Part shown: piece after piece, positions 8,741-18,824 of the stretch
How positions within the stretch are numbered: position 1 is the first letter of the stretch
Layout of the letters: every line of letters begins with the position of its first letter
Source of the DNA: CAWDZK01 sp963726615
Lineage (GTDB): Bacteria; Actinomycetota; Actinomycetes; JACCUZ01
Length of the DNA stretch: 64,000 nucleotides
Reading direction: 5' to 3'
NCBI GenBank assembly: GCA_963726615.1
Contig: CAVSCX010000001.1
Location: forward strand, 88,320-152,319
The notes under the pieces: generated by a model
What the model was told of the DNA's origin: nothing
Databases searched by the model: none
The model's input: only the letters and a program-made list of their open reading frames with translations
Made by a program: the position numbers and the translations under genes

Positions 8741-8754
8741 TGACAACGTTGTCA
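8741..8754. promoter_or_regulatory. LacI-family operator palindrome
   Basis: TGACAACGTTGTCA is a perfect 14-base palindrome with the central CG typical of LacI/GalR operators. It lies between the lacI-type gene and the transporter, about 44 bases before the SBP start codon. A related imperfect half, AACAACGTCTTGAC, is at 8697-8710. Confidence 0.65.
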
Positions 8755-8797
8755 AGGCTCCGGCCCGGACACGACGCCAAGACGTGAGGACAGATCG

Positions 8798-9910
8798 ATG
8801 ATTCGTAGGACGAAGGGGACCTCCGCTCTCCGACTCGTCGGGGTGGCGGTGGCCGGCATGCTGGCGCTGGCCGCCTGCGGCGGCAGCAGCGACACCGGCG
8901 GCACCAGCTCCGGCTCGGGCGGCGGTGGCGGCGGCGGCAGCGAGGACATCGCCATCTCGCTGATCACCAAGGACTCCACCAACCCGTTCTTCGTCGCCAT
9001 GCAGGAGGGCGCGAAGAAGGCCGCGTCGGACGAGGGCATCGACATCACCATCGCCTCCGGCAAGGAGGAGGGGGACGACCAGGGGCAGATCGACGCGATC
9101 GAGAACGCGATCACCGCTCAGCAGCAGGGCATCCTCATCACCCCGATGTCCACCGGCGTCAACAGCGCGATCACGAAGGCGCGCGACGCGGGCCTGTTCG
9201 TCATCGCGCTCGACACGCCGCCCGACCCGCCGGACACCGTCGACATCACCTTCGCCACCGACAACCGCAAGGCCGGCAACCTGATCGGCCAGTACGCGGC
9301 CGCGAAGCTGGACGGCCAGAAGGCCGTCATCGCCCTGCTCGACATCTTCGACGACAAGGTCGTCTCGGTCGACTACAACCGCGACCAGGGCTTCCTCGAG
9401 GGCATGGGCATCGAGGACATCGGCGACCCGAAGATCAACGGTGACGAGCCCAAGACCGGCAGCTACTCCGGCGGCGACTACGAGATCGTCGGCAACGTCG
9501 CCACCGGCGCCAACGAGGAGGGCGGCCGCACCGGGATGGAGCAGCTGCTGTCCAAGAACGGCGACATCAACGTCGTCTACACGATCAACGAGCCGACCGC
9601 GGCCGGCGCCTACCAGGCGCTCAAGGCGGCGGGCAAGACCGACGCCATCGTCGTGTCGGTCGACGGCGGTCGCGCCGGTGTCGAGGCTGTGCAGGCCGGA
9701 ACGATCGCGGCCACCTCGCAGCAGTACCCGGCCAAGATGGTCGAGCTGGGCGTCAAGGCGATCATCGACATCGTGAAGACGGGCAACAAGCCGGAGAACT
9801 CCCCGGGCCTGGACTTCTTCGACACCGGCGTGACGCTGATCGCCGACGAGCCGGTCGACGGGGTCGAGAGCAAGGACGCGCAGTACGGCCTCGACAACGC
9901 GTGGGGCTGA
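8798..9910 (+). CDS. sugar ABC transporter substrate-binding lipoprotein
   Basis: 370 aa. The lipoprotein signal ends in LALAACGG, with the lipidated Cys at about residue 27, and is followed by a Ser/Gly linker. The rest is a periplasmic-binding fold of the ribose/xylose/inositol type: STNPFFVAMQEGAKKAA, QQGILITPMSTG, and IVVSVDGGRAGVEAVQ near the C-terminus. It captures a sugar or polyol at the outer membrane face for the permease and ATPase that follow. GAGGAC is placed well before the ATG. A strong hairpin downstream separates it from the permease gene and probably makes this subunit more abundant. The substrate is unknown; the inositol context is suggestive. Confidence 0.9.
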   Translation: MIRRTKGTSALRLVGVAVAGMLALAACGGSSDTGGTSSGSGGGGGGGSEDIAISLITKDSTNPFFVAMQEGAKKAASDEGIDITIASGKEEGDDQGQIDAIENAITAQQQGILITPMSTGVNSAITKARDAGLFVIALDTPPDPPDTVDITFATDNRKAGNLIGQYAAAKLDGQKAVIALLDIFDDKVVSVDYNRDQGFLEGMGIEDIGDPKINGDEPKTGSYSGGDYEIVGNVATGANEEGGRTGMEQLLSKNGDINVVYTINEPTAAGAYQALKAAGKTDAIVVSVDGGRAGVEAVQAGTIAATSQQYPAKMVELGVKAIIDIVKTGNKPENSPGLDFFDTGVTLIADEPVDGVESKDAQYGLDNAWG

Positions 9911-9940
9911 GCCTCTCGTCCTAGATCAGCTGAGCCCGTA

Positions 9941-9976
9941 CGGTGGGGGCGGTCGCCCTGGCGGCTGCCCCCACCG
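9941..9976 (+). terminator. hairpin between SBP and permease genes
   Basis: Perfect 10-base arms CGGTGGGGGC (9941-9950) and GCCCCCACCG (9967-9976) enclose a 16-base loop, 30 bases after the SBP stop. There is no U-run, so it may act as an mRNA stabiliser or partial terminator that raises SBP over permease expression. Confidence 0.5.
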
Positions 9977-10060
9977 CTCGGCCTGACGCCTGGCCCGGTC
10001 GGCGGGGTCGCCGCCCAGCGGCGTCCCAGGTAGTCGTCCTTCGACGAAGAGGAGACGCGC

Positions 10061-11097
10061 GTGAGCGGCACCACCGCTGCCCCGCAGGAGAGCAGCTACG
10101 ACGCGGCCGAGGAGTTCCTCGAGCGCCGCACCCCGGCGCAGCGGATCCAGACCACGCTGCACCAGTACCCCTGGCTGAGCCCGGCCGTCGTGCTGTCATC
10201 AGCGTCATCGTCTTCGGGATGCTGAACAGCAAGTTCGCGACGCCTAACAACCTCTCGCTGATCACCCAGCAGGTGGCCGTCGTCGGCGCGCTCGCCGTCG
10301 GCCAGACCCTCATCATCCTCACCGCGGGCATCGACCTGTCCTGCGGCGCCATCATGGTCTTCTCCTCGATGGTGATGGCCAAGACGGCCTTCGACTCTGG
10401 GCTCCCAGGGCCGCTGGCGATCCTGCTCGGCCTTGTCGTCGGGGCGCTGGCCGGCGGGGTGAACGGCCTGCTGGTGACCAAGGTCCGGCTGCCACCGTTC
10501 ATCGTCACCCTCGGCACGCTGAACATCTTCGTGGCCCTGACGCTGCTGTACGCGACCGGCCGCACCATCCGCGACTCCGAGCTCGGCACCGGCCTGTCCG
10601 CGCTGGGCGAGACATTCACGATCGGCGAGGTCCGCATCACGCACCGGCGTCGTGGTGATGCTGCTGATGTACGCCTTCTTCGCGTTCGTGCTGAAGTACA
10701 CGGCCTGGGGACGACACGTCTACGCCGTCGGCGACGACGCCGAGGCCGCCCGACTGGCCGGCATCCGGGTGCAGCGGGTGCTGATGAGCGTCTACGTCGT
10801 CGCCGGCATCGTGTTCGCCATCACCGCCTGGATCCTGATCGGCCGGGTGGGCGCCGCCAGCCCCAACTCGGGCATCGACGCCAACCTCGACTCCATCACC
10901 GCCGTGGTGATCGGCGGCACCAGCCTCTTCGGCGGCCGCGGCACCGTGCTGGGCAGCCTGATCGGCGCCCTCATCGTCGGTGTCTTCCGCAACGGGCTGA
11001 CGCTCGCCGGCCTCGACGTCTACTACCAGACCCTGGCCGTCGGCATCCTCATCATCGTCGCCGTCTCGGTCGACCAGTGGATCCGGAGGGCACGCGC

Positions 11098-11101
<4 letters not shown>
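10061..11101 (+). pseudogene. sugar ABC transporter permease, two frame breaks
   Basis: The start is GTG at 10061 behind GAAGAGGAG. The RbsC/XylH-type permease reads in one frame to about 10195, shifts frame (one base missing between 10195 and 10196), and shifts back at about 10642 (one extra C). When both are corrected the protein is continuous, about 346 aa with many membrane segments: VGQTLIILTAGIDLSCGAIM, LPPFIVTLGTLNIF, AVVIGGTSLFGGRGTVLGS. Those are the hallmark loops of BPD_transp_2 permeases. The two compensating single-base changes suggest sequence errors. If they are real, the permease is destroyed. The stop overlaps the ATPase start (ATGA at 11098). Confidence 0.8.
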
Positions 11102-11927
<826 letters not shown>

Positions 11928-11943
11928 CCCAGGTGCCGTTGCG

Positions 11944-13450
11944 CTAGCGGCCGAGGTCCGACTCCGCGACCACGCGCAGGGCCTGAGCGGCGATCGTCAG
12001 CGCCGGGTTCATCGCCGCCGACGACGGGAAGAACCCGCCGTCGACGACCCAGAGGTTCTCGACGTCGTGGCTGCGGCACCACGGGTCGAGCACGCTGGTC
12101 GCCGGGTCGGCCCCGGCCACGACGGTGCCGCACTGGTGGCTGTTCATGCTGATGTCGAACCACTGGGTGAACACCGCGTCGTAGCCGGCGGCCCGCAGCA
12201 GCGCCTTGGCCCGCTTGTGCAGCCGCCGGTGCGTGCCGCGACCGAGCGCGGTGCGCGTTGTCGTGATCCGGCCGCCGGCGTCGACGGTGACCCGGTTGTC
12301 CGGGTGGGGAAGGTCCTCGGCCATCACCAGCCACTCGACGCTCCGGTGGGCGACCGCTCGTAGCAGCGGCAGCGGGACCGTCGTGGCCCAGCTCTTCATC
12401 ATCACCTCGTCGACGCGTCCGATGAGCTGCAGGGCGCCGAGCGGACGCCCGTCGCCGCCGTCGGCGTACCAGTCGTTGACCGACAGCGTCTTCTGGAAGG
12501 TCACGTCGTTGCGCCGGTTCACGTCGACCGCGGCGACGTGGGCGTTGTTGTGCATCATGAAGTTGCGGCCCACCAGGCCCGACGAGTTCGCGACACCGGC
12601 CGGGCTCGCATCGTCCGCGGAGGCAAGCAGCAGCGCGGCGGAGTTCACCGCACCCGCGGCGAGGACGAACCGGGCGCCGCGTACCGTCGCGGTCCCGCCC
12701 GGGCCCTCGACCACCAGGTGGTCGACCCGGCGTCCCGACCCGTCGGTGACGATGCGGCGCACCCGCGTCCCGGTGGCCAGCCGCAGCCCGGTCTCGGCCA
12801 GCGCCGGGTCGAGCGCGCACGTCTCGGCGTCGCTCTTCGCGCCGAGCCGGCAGGGGAACCCGTCGCAGGTCGCCGCACCGGATGCACCCGCCCCCCGGCC
12901 CGCGGTCGAGCCCCATCGCGTTCGCACTGGGGTGCACGCCCTGGCCCCGGAGGCGGTCGGCGAGGTCGGCGACGTACGGCTCGTGCGGGAGCGCGGGGTG
13001 CGGGTAGGCCGAGCTGCGCCAGGGCTCGGTCGGGTCCTCGCCGGTGGTGCCGTGCACCCGGTAGAGGCGCTCGGCCTCGGCGTAGTACGGCTCGATGTCG
13101 GCGTAGCCGAAGGGCCAGGCCGGCGAGACGCCCTCGTCGTGCTCCACGGCACCGAAGTCGTGCTCCCGGAAGCGGGGCAGGCTGGCACCGTAGACCTTGC
13201 TGTTGCCGCCCACCACGTAGTGCACGCCCGGTGCGAACGGCCGGCCGCGGCCGTCGTACCAGGTCTCGGCGGGCTTGTACCGACGGTGCACGAAGACCTC
13301 GCGCGGCGACCAGTTCTCGGGCTCGCGGGGCAGCCGCTCACCCCGCTCGAGCACGAGCACGTCGACGCCGCGCCGGGCCAGCGCCTGGGCGGTGGTGGCA
13401 CCGCCGATGCCCGAGCCGACGACCACCACGTCAGCCTGCAGGTCCGCCAT
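11944..13450 (-). pseudogene. GMC-family FAD-dependent oxidoreductase, one frame break
   Basis: The ATG is at 13450. The N-terminal part shows the FAD fold (VVVVGSGIGGATTAQALAR, residues 8-26) and a VGGNSKVYGA segment typical of GMC flavoproteins. The frame breaks near 12871 (one extra base), exactly within a cysteine cluster that reads CIRCGTCDGFPC when repaired. The rest continues in the other frame with FVLAAGAVNSAALLL, MNSHQCGTVV (catalytic His region) and NLWVVDGGFFPSSAAMNP (C-terminal GMC signature). Corrected length is about 501 aa. It probably oxidises an alcohol group of a sugar or inositol. It converges on the ABC ATPase and is divergent from the Gfo/Idh gene at 13506. Confidence 0.8.
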
Positions 13451-13505
13451 CCCGTCAGCCAACCACGCCCTCGCCCGAGAGGCGCAACGCTGCTTGACTA
13501 CGGCC

Positions 13506-14525
13506 ATGACACGACCTCTGCGGTGGGCCCTCGTCGGCGCGAGCGACATCGCGGCCACGAAGGTCCTGCCGGCGATCCGGGCCGTCGGCGACTCGGCCGT
13601 CGTGGTCCGGTCCGGGAGCGGCGAGCACGCCGAGGCGTGGGCCCGCGAGCACGACGTGCCCGACGCCGTGACCGACCTGCGCGCGGCGGTGGAGCGCGAC
13701 GACGTCGACGCGGTCTACGTCTCCTCGGTCAACGCGCAGCACCGGGCGCACGTCGAGGCGGCGGCCGCCGCCGGCAAGCACGTGCTGGCCGAGAAGCCGC
13801 TCGCACTCTCGCTCGACGACGCCCGGGCGATGGTGGAGGCCTGCCGCTCGGCGGGGGTGGTGATGGCCACCAACCACCACCTGCCCGCGTCGCCCACCCA
13901 TCGCGCGGTCAAGCGCGCGGTCCAGGCCGGGATGGTGGGGGAGGTCCGCGCGGTGCGGGTGCATCACGCGGTCCAGCTGCCGCAGCGGCTGGCCGGCTGG
14001 CGGGTCGACGACCCGGTGGGCGGCGGTGTCGTGCTCGACGTCACCGTGCACGACGCGGCCGCGGTCGCTGCCATTCTCGGCGGGCGCGCACTCTCGGTGG
14101 AGGCCGTGGGCCTGAACCAGGACAACGACGCCGGCGGCCCGTTCGACGCGGTCATGACCAGCGCCGAGTGGGAGGGCGGGGTGCTGGTGCAGACCCACGA
14201 CGCCTACAACAACCCGCACCTGCCGACAAGCCTGCACGTGCTCGGCACGGAGGGAGCCCTGGTCGCGGACGACTGCAACACCGGCGACCCGGTCGGCCAC
14301 GTGACGCTCTGGCGCGACCACGCCGGCGACCCGGTCGACGTCGGCCGGCGCGACGACCTGTACGAGGTGACGGTGCGCGCCTTCGGTGCCGCTGTCGCGG
14401 GGGAGGGCGAGGTGCTCGTGTCCGGTGCGGACGGCGTCCGCTCCCTGGCGGTGTCGTTGGCGGTGCTGGAGAGCCTGCGCACCGGCGCGCGGGCCACGGT
14501 CGCCTCGGCTCAGCTCCCCGCGTAG
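13506..14525 (+). CDS. Gfo/Idh/MocA-family oxidoreductase
   Basis: 339 aa. The Rossmann start is LVGASDIAATKV, the EKP motif AEKPLALS falls near residue 95, and the His loop is DVTVHDAAAVAAILGG near 180. The fold matches sugar or inositol dehydrogenases using NAD(P). The first glycine loop (GASDIA) departs from GxGxxG, which is common in the glucose-fructose oxidoreductase branch. Its 3' end overlaps the 3' end of the opposite-strand Gfo/Idh gene by 16 bases. It stands alone on this strand, 55 bases from the divergent GMC gene, so the two may share a promoter region. Confidence 0.85.
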   Translation: MTRPLRWALVGASDIAATKVLPAIRAVGDSAVVVRSGSGEHAEAWAREHDVPDAVTDLRAAVERDDVDAVYVSSVNAQHRAHVEAAAAAGKHVLAEKPLALSLDDARAMVEACRSAGVVMATNHHLPASPTHRAVKRAVQAGMVGEVRAVRVHHAVQLPQRLAGWRVDDPVGGGVVLDVTVHDAAAVAAILGGRALSVEAVGLNQDNDAGGPFDAVMTSAEWEGGVLVQTHDAYNNPHLPTSLHVLGTEGALVADDCNTGDPVGHVTLWRDHAGDPVDVGRRDDLYEVTVRAFGAAVAGEGEVLVSGADGVRSLAVSLAVLESLRTGARATVASAQLPA

Positions 14526-15523
14526 AGCGCGGGCCGGTCGCGCAGCACCACCCGGCTCGGCGCCCCGGTGCGCGGCGACTGCAGGCAGGTCTCTGCGACC
14601 ACGGCAGCCGCGTACCCGTCCCACACGCTCGGGCCGGTGCAGGTTCCGGCGGTGGTGGCGTCCACCCACGCCTGCAGCTCGATCTCGTACGCGCGGGAGA
14701 ACCGGTCCCGCCAGTCATGAGGCACAGGGGTGCCGCGCCGGCCCTCGTGCGCGACGAGCACCTCGCCCTCGGTCGGAAGCGACGCGGTCCCCGACTCCCC
14801 GACCACCTCGCACCGCACGTCGTAGCCGTAGCCGACGCTGACCGAGAGCTCGACGTCGACGAGCACACCGCCCGCCGTCTCCAGCACCAGCAGCAGCGGG
14901 TCGCGCAGCCGCGCCGGCGCCCGGCCGCTGCGCCGTGGCTCGAGAACACGGACGGCGACGATCTCCTCGCCCAGCAGCCAGCGGGCCGCGTCGATCTCGT
15001 GCACCGCCGAGTCGCTGATCATCATGTCGTCGGTGTACGACGGCGGCACCGACGCGTTGCGGTGCGCACAGTGCAGCAGCAGCGGCGCGCCGACGGCCCC
15101 CTCCTCGACGACGGCCTTCAGCGCGCGGTACGCCGGGTCGTACCGGCGCATGAACCCGACCTGCACCAGTCGCCGGCCGGCGCTGGTCTCGGCGTCCAGG
15201 ATGCGCTCGCACGCCGCCGGGGTCGGCGCCAGCGGTTTCTCGCAGAACACCGGCTTCCCGGCGGCGAGGCCGGCCAGGACGTACGGCTCGTGCGACGGAC
15301 CCGACGAGGCGACGAGCACGGCGTCGACCTCTGTGTCGGCCACGACGTCCACGCCGGTGGCGAGCGCCCGGGCCGACGGTGCCTGCGCTGCGACGCGCCT
15401 GGCGCGGTCCGCGTCGACGTCGCTCACCGCGACCACCTCGGCGCCGGCCACCGAGCCGGTCAGCCGACGGACATGGTCGGCACCGATCATCCCGGCGCCG
15501 ATCACGCCGACCCGCAGGGTCAC
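14510..15523 (-). CDS. Gfo/Idh/MocA-family oxidoreductase, inositol-2-dehydrogenase-like
   Basis: 337 aa from the GTG at 15523. The NAD loop GVIGAGMIGADHVRR, the EKP motif CEKPLAPT near residue 93, and DSAVHEIDAARWLLGEE near 172 (HxxD pair of IolG-type dehydrogenases) are all intact. Family role: oxidation of myo-inositol or a related cyclitol or sugar to the 2-keto form with NAD. The start overlaps the stop of the isomerase remnant (GTGA). It is the fifth and last gene of the leftward operon that begins at 18700. Confidence 0.85.
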   Translation of the reverse strand: MTLRVGVIGAGMIGADHVRRLTGSVAGAEVVAVSDVDADRARRVAAQAPSARALATGVDVVADTEVDAVLVASSGPSHEPYVLAGLAAGKPVFCEKPLAPTPAACERILDAETSAGRRLVQVGFMRRYDPAYRALKAVVEEGAVGAPLLLHCAHRNASVPPSYTDDMMISDSAVHEIDAARWLLGEEIVAVRVLEPRRSGRAPARLRDPLLLVLETAGGVLVDVELSVSVGYGYDVRCEVVGESGTASLPTEGEVLVAHEGRRGTPVPHDWRDRFSRAYEIELQAWVDATTAGTCTGPSVWDGYAAAVVAETCLQSPRTGAPSRVVLRDRPALYAGS

Positions 15524-15875
15524 GCGCCGGTGCCCACGCCGCGCGGGTAGTCGCGGGTGCGGGTCGCGATCCGCTCGGCGGCGTCGAGGCCGGCAAGCGG
15601 GTACATGTCCTGCTCCACGACGACGGAGAGCTCGCGGTCCAGCCCGGCCAGCGCCTGGACCACCGAGGGTTCGTCGGTCCGCCCGGCGGGCGGCTCGCAG
15701 CCGGCTACCATCGCCACCGCCTGACCGAAGGCGAGGTCCACGGCGTCGGCCTCGGCCACGATCGACGGGTCCATCTGCTTGATGTGCACGTAGCCGATCC
15801 GGCCCACGCGGGGGTGACCCCCAGCGCGTACGGCGACGCGCCGGAGTCGTCGGACCGCAGGTGCAGGTCGCTCAC
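15520..15875 (-). pseudogene. sugar-phosphate isomerase/epimerase (IolE-like), internally deleted
   Basis: Only the last 90 or so residues of a xylose-isomerase-like TIM barrel remain: IGYVHIKQMDP, GCEPPAG and LSVVVEQDMYP are the C-terminal strands of IolE-like proteins, with the metal-ligand Glu in VVEQD. The normal start is still seen: a GTG at 15873-15875 overlaps the upstream stop as GTGA with about 20 codons after it, but those codons are in another frame and about 170 residues of the barrel are absent. An internal deletion of roughly 500 bases, natural or an assembly collapse, explains this. The remnant cannot be active. Confidence 0.7.
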
Positions 15876-16756
15876 AGCAGGCTCACCGCCCGGTCGACCG
15901 CCCCGGCGACGTCGCCGTCGGCGGGGTAGAGCAGGGCGCGCCCGATCACCAGGCCCATGGCGGTCGGCAGCTCCAGCACCCGGGCCCAGGCGGCGAAGGT
16001 CGCGTCCGGGTCGTCGGGCACCTCGCCGCCGAGTAGCACCGCGGGCAGCGTCGAGGCGGCCAGCACCCGCTCCATCCCCTCGATGCCGTCAGTCACGACG
16101 GGCAGCTTGAGCCAGGTGTGCGCCGAGCTGCTGCCGAGCCCGGCCGCGACGGCGACCGACCGGACGACGGCCTCGGTGGACAGGTCGTTGCGCAGCACGC
16201 CGTCGACCCGGCGGGACAGGAACGGCTCGACCATCGCCATCAGCCCGCGCGCCGCGAGGTCGGACACCGAGGCGGCGCAGGTCTCCAGCGCCTGCGCGCT
16301 CGCCGGGTCGTCCGGGTCGACCCGGAGCAGCATCTTGCCGCCCTCGAAGCCGGCCGCCTCGATGCCGGCCGGTCGGTAGCCGGTGTACCGGTCGTCGATC
16401 TCGAAGGCGGCGCCGGCCAGGCCGCCGCGGTTCATCGACCCGAGGACCACCTTGTCCTCGAGCGCGCCGAGCAGCAGCAGGTCGTCGAGGACGTCCGCGG
16501 TGCCGAGCACCCCGTTGACCTCCGGACGGGACAGCGCGACGCAGAGCCGGTCCAGCAGCCGTGCACGGTCGGCCATGGCGTCCGGCTCGTTGCCGGCTCC
16601 GAGGACTCCACGCGCGGTGTGGTCGGCCGCGATGACCATCAGCCGGCCGGTCGGGCCGAGCAGGGAGTCGGGCCGACGACGGGCCGCCGCAGCCGCTGCG
16701 ACCGCGCCAGGGTCGGTCGCCCGGGTCCGGACCAGCTCGCGCATGTCAACCGGCAC
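15872..16756 (-). CDS. Cgl0159-type (beta/alpha)8 aldolase, inositol catabolism
   Basis: 294 aa from the GTG at 16756, chosen because GGAAGGAG lies 6 bases upstream; an ATG five codons in is an alternative. MVIAADHTARG near residue 40, GGKMLLRVDPDDP near 143 and WLKLPVV near 216 (candidate Schiff-base Lys) fit the Cgl0159 family of deoxyribose-phosphate-aldolase-like barrels found in actinobacterial inositol clusters. The likely role is cleavage of 2-deoxy-5-keto-gluconate 6-phosphate, the product of IolC, as a stand-in for IolJ. It overlaps iolC by 11 bases and the IolE remnant by 4. Confidence 0.78.
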   Translation of the reverse strand: MPVDMRELVRTRATDPGAVAAAAAARRRPDSLLGPTGRLMVIAADHTARGVLGAGNEPDAMADRARLLDRLCVALSRPEVNGVLGTADVLDDLLLLGALEDKVVLGSMNRGGLAGAAFEIDDRYTGYRPAGIEAAGFEGGKMLLRVDPDDPASAQALETCAASVSDLAARGLMAMVEPFLSRRVDGVLRNDLSTEAVVRSVAVAAGLGSSSAHTWLKLPVVTDGIEGMERVLAASTLPAVLLGGEVPDDPDATFAAWARVLELPTAMGLVIGRALLYPADGDVAGAVDRAVSLL

Positions 16757-17705
16757 GGCCGGCTCCTTCCCGTCGGGCCCGGACCTCGTCCTGGGTCGGC
16801 ATCGCCGAGGAGCACTCCAGCCGGGACGCGACGATCGCGCCGGCCACGTTGGCGAACTCCACGACCTCCTCGAGCGGCCAGCCGGCCAGCAGCCCGTGGC
16901 ACAGGGCGCCCCCGAACGCGTCGCCGGCACCGAGACCGTTGACGACCTCGGTGGGGAAGGGCGCGACCTCGACGGTCTGGCCGGCGGTGCGGGCCAGGAC
17001 GCCCCTCGGCCCCTGCTTGACCACCGCCAGCTCCACGCCGGCGTCGAGCAGCGCGGCGGCGGCGCGGTGCGGGTCGTTCTCGCCGACCGCCGTCTCGCAC
17101 TCGTCCAGGTTGCCGACCGCCACGGTGGCGTGCGGGAGCACTCGCGCGATCTGCTCCCGCGCCGCCTCCCGCGACGGCCAGAACATCGGCCGGTAGTCCA
17201 GGTCGACGACCGTGTGCTGCGCCCGGCCGCGGGCCTCGAGGGCGACCCGGTGCGCCTCGCGGCTGGGCTCCTGGCACAGGCCGGTGCCGGTGACCCAGAA
17301 GACCCCGGCGGCCCGGACCGCGTCGAGGTCCAGGTCGTCCGGCCGGATCTGCAGGTCGGCGGCCGTCGGCGTACGTCCGTAGAAGTAGAGCGGGAAGTCG
17401 TCCGGCGGGAAGATCTCGCAGAACGTCACCTGGGTCAGCAGGTCCGGCACGGTCGCGACCCATCGGTCGTCGACGCCGAAGCCGGTCAGAGCCTGGTGGG
17501 TCCAACGGCCGAACGGGTCGTCACCGGTGCCCGTGACGACGGCGGCGGTGCGGCCGTAGCGGGCCGCGGCGACGGCAACGTTGGTAGCGCTGCCGCCGAG
17601 GTACTTGCCGAAGGTCTGGACGTCGGCGAGCCCGACGCCGGTCTGCAGCGGGTAGACGTCGACGCAGATCCGGCCGACGGTGAGCACGTCGAACGCCGGC
17701 GTCAC
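16746..17705 (-). CDS. iolC: 5-dehydro-2-deoxygluconokinase (PfkB family)
   Basis: 319 aa from the GTG at 17705, in a GTGA overlap with the preceding dehydrogenase. LTVGRICVDVYPLQTG at the start, GGSATNVAVAAARYG near 37, and GLGAGDAFGGAL near 265 are IolC-type PfkB signatures; the YPLQTGV segment is characteristic of IolC. It phosphorylates 2-deoxy-5-keto-gluconate at C6, and the next gene encodes the aldolase expected to split the product. Together with the upstream IolG-like gene this makes an inositol-degradation operon, although iolB and iolD are not nearby. Confidence 0.85.
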   Translation of the reverse strand: MTPAFDVLTVGRICVDVYPLQTGVGLADVQTFGKYLGGSATNVAVAAARYGRTAAVVTGTGDDPFGRWTHQALTGFGVDDRWVATVPDLLTQVTFCEIFPPDDFPLYFYGRTPTAADLQIRPDDLDLDAVRAAGVFWVTGTGLCQEPSREAHRVALEARGRAQHTVVDLDYRPMFWPSREAAREQIARVLPHATVAVGNLDECETAVGENDPHRAAAALLDAGVELAVVKQGPRGVLARTAGQTVEVAPFPTEVVNGLGAGDAFGGALCHGLLAGWPLEEVVEFANVAGAIVASRLECSSAMPTQDEVRARREGAGRAG

Positions 17706-18700
17706 GGGACCCGGACCTCGGCGACGGTGACCGGCCGGTGATCCCGCCGCGACAGGCTCGCGGCCTCCGCGACGTAGAAGGCCTCCAGCGCCTCCTCGAC
17801 CGTGCACGGGCTCTCGCGCCGGCCCAGTGCGAGGTCGACGAAGGCGTTCATCTCCGCGGCGTACGCAGGGGTCCACCGGCCCCAGAAGTTGCCCCAGGTG
17901 GTGCCGCTGGGGAAGTCGACGCCCTCCTCGGCCGACACGAGCGCCGCGTGCTCGTCCAGCCCCACCACCCAGGTCGCCTCGGTGCCGGCGAGCTCCATCC
18001 GGACGTCGTGGCCGCCGCCGTTGTACCGGGAGCCCTGCAGGGTGACAAGTGTCCCGTCGTCGAGGGTGAGGACCGCCGCAGACTCGTCGACGTCGCCGGC
18101 GGCGGCGAAGAAGTCGGCTCCGCGGTTGGCCCCCACCGCGTAGACCTCGACCACCTCGCGACCTGTGACCCATCGCAGGATGTCGAAGTCGTGCACGTGG
18201 CAGTCCCGGAAGATGCCGCCGGAGGTCTGTATGTAGTCGGCCGCAGGTGGCTCGCGGTCGCCGGTCAGGGCGTGCACCCGGCGCAGCTCGCCGAGGGCGC
18301 CGCGCCGCAGAGCGTCGCGAGCGGCGGTGTAGCCGGCATCGAACCGGCGCTGGAAGCCGACCTGGGTGGGCACCCCGGACGCGCGCACCTCCTCGACGAC
18401 ACTGACGCTGGTCGCGACGTCGGCGGCGACCGGCTTCTCGCAGAACACCGGCAGCCCCCGACGGCTCGCGGCGAGGATGAGCTCCGGGTGCGCCGTCGTC
18501 GCAGCAGCGACCACGACCGCGTCGGCCGAGGCCAGCGCACCCTCGACCGAGGCGTGCTCGACTCCCAGCTTCTCGGCGAGAGCGACCGCCCGGCCGGCGT
18601 CGGCGTCGGCCACCACGAGGCGCGCGACCTCGGGGTGGTCCCGGACCACCTCGGCGTGCGCGGCTCCGATCCGCCCGGTGCCGATCAGGGCCACTCGCAT
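17702..18700 (-). CDS. iolG: Gfo/Idh/MocA oxidoreductase, probable inositol 2-dehydrogenase
   Basis: 332 aa. The Rossmann loop is ALIGTGRIGAAHAE, CEKPVAAD falls near residue 90, and DCHVHDFDILRWVTG near 168 contains the HDxD pattern of myo-inositol dehydrogenases. GSRYNGGGHDVR near 222 resembles the IolG substrate region. It would oxidise myo-inositol to scyllo-inosose with NAD+. It is the first gene of the leftward iolG-iolC-aldolase-(iolE)-dehydrogenase operon, divergent from the GntR regulator that probably controls it. Confidence 0.82.
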   Translation of the reverse strand: MRVALIGTGRIGAAHAEVVRDHPEVARLVVADADAGRAVALAEKLGVEHASVEGALASADAVVVAAATTAHPELILAASRRGLPVFCEKPVAADVATSVSVVEEVRASGVPTQVGFQRRFDAGYTAARDALRRGALGELRRVHALTGDREPPAADYIQTSGGIFRDCHVHDFDILRWVTGREVVEVYAVGANRGADFFAAAGDVDESAAVLTLDDGTLVTLQGSRYNGGGHDVRMELAGTEATWVVGLDEHAALVSAEEGVDFPSGTTWGNFWGRWTPAYAAEMNAFVDLALGRRESPCTVEEALEAFYVAEAASLSRRDHRPVTVAEVRVP

Positions 18701-18784
18701 GTCCGCACCCCTCGTCTGCCCGTTCCGCCGCGCCGCAGCCGGCCGCCCCGCAGTCTGTCCGGTGGGCGAGAGCCGGTCAACCTT

Positions 18785-18794
18785 TGTCCTGACA
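18785..18794. promoter_or_regulatory. candidate GntR operator between iolG and gntR
   Basis: TGTCCTGACA, an inverted TGTC-N2-GACA, sits in the 124-base gap between the divergent iolG-like gene and the GntR/UTRA regulator. Short spaced inverted repeats of this kind are bound by HutC-type GntR proteins. No second copy was found. Confidence 0.35.
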
Positions 18795-18824
18795 TACGGT
18801 CGCCCCTGTGTCACCATCGCCGGA

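Noticed and set aside
12206..15550. 1114-codon open frame on the plus strand
   Set aside because: Runs antisense or out of frame to the GMC gene and two Gfo/Idh genes that have clear domains; no domain is seen in it.
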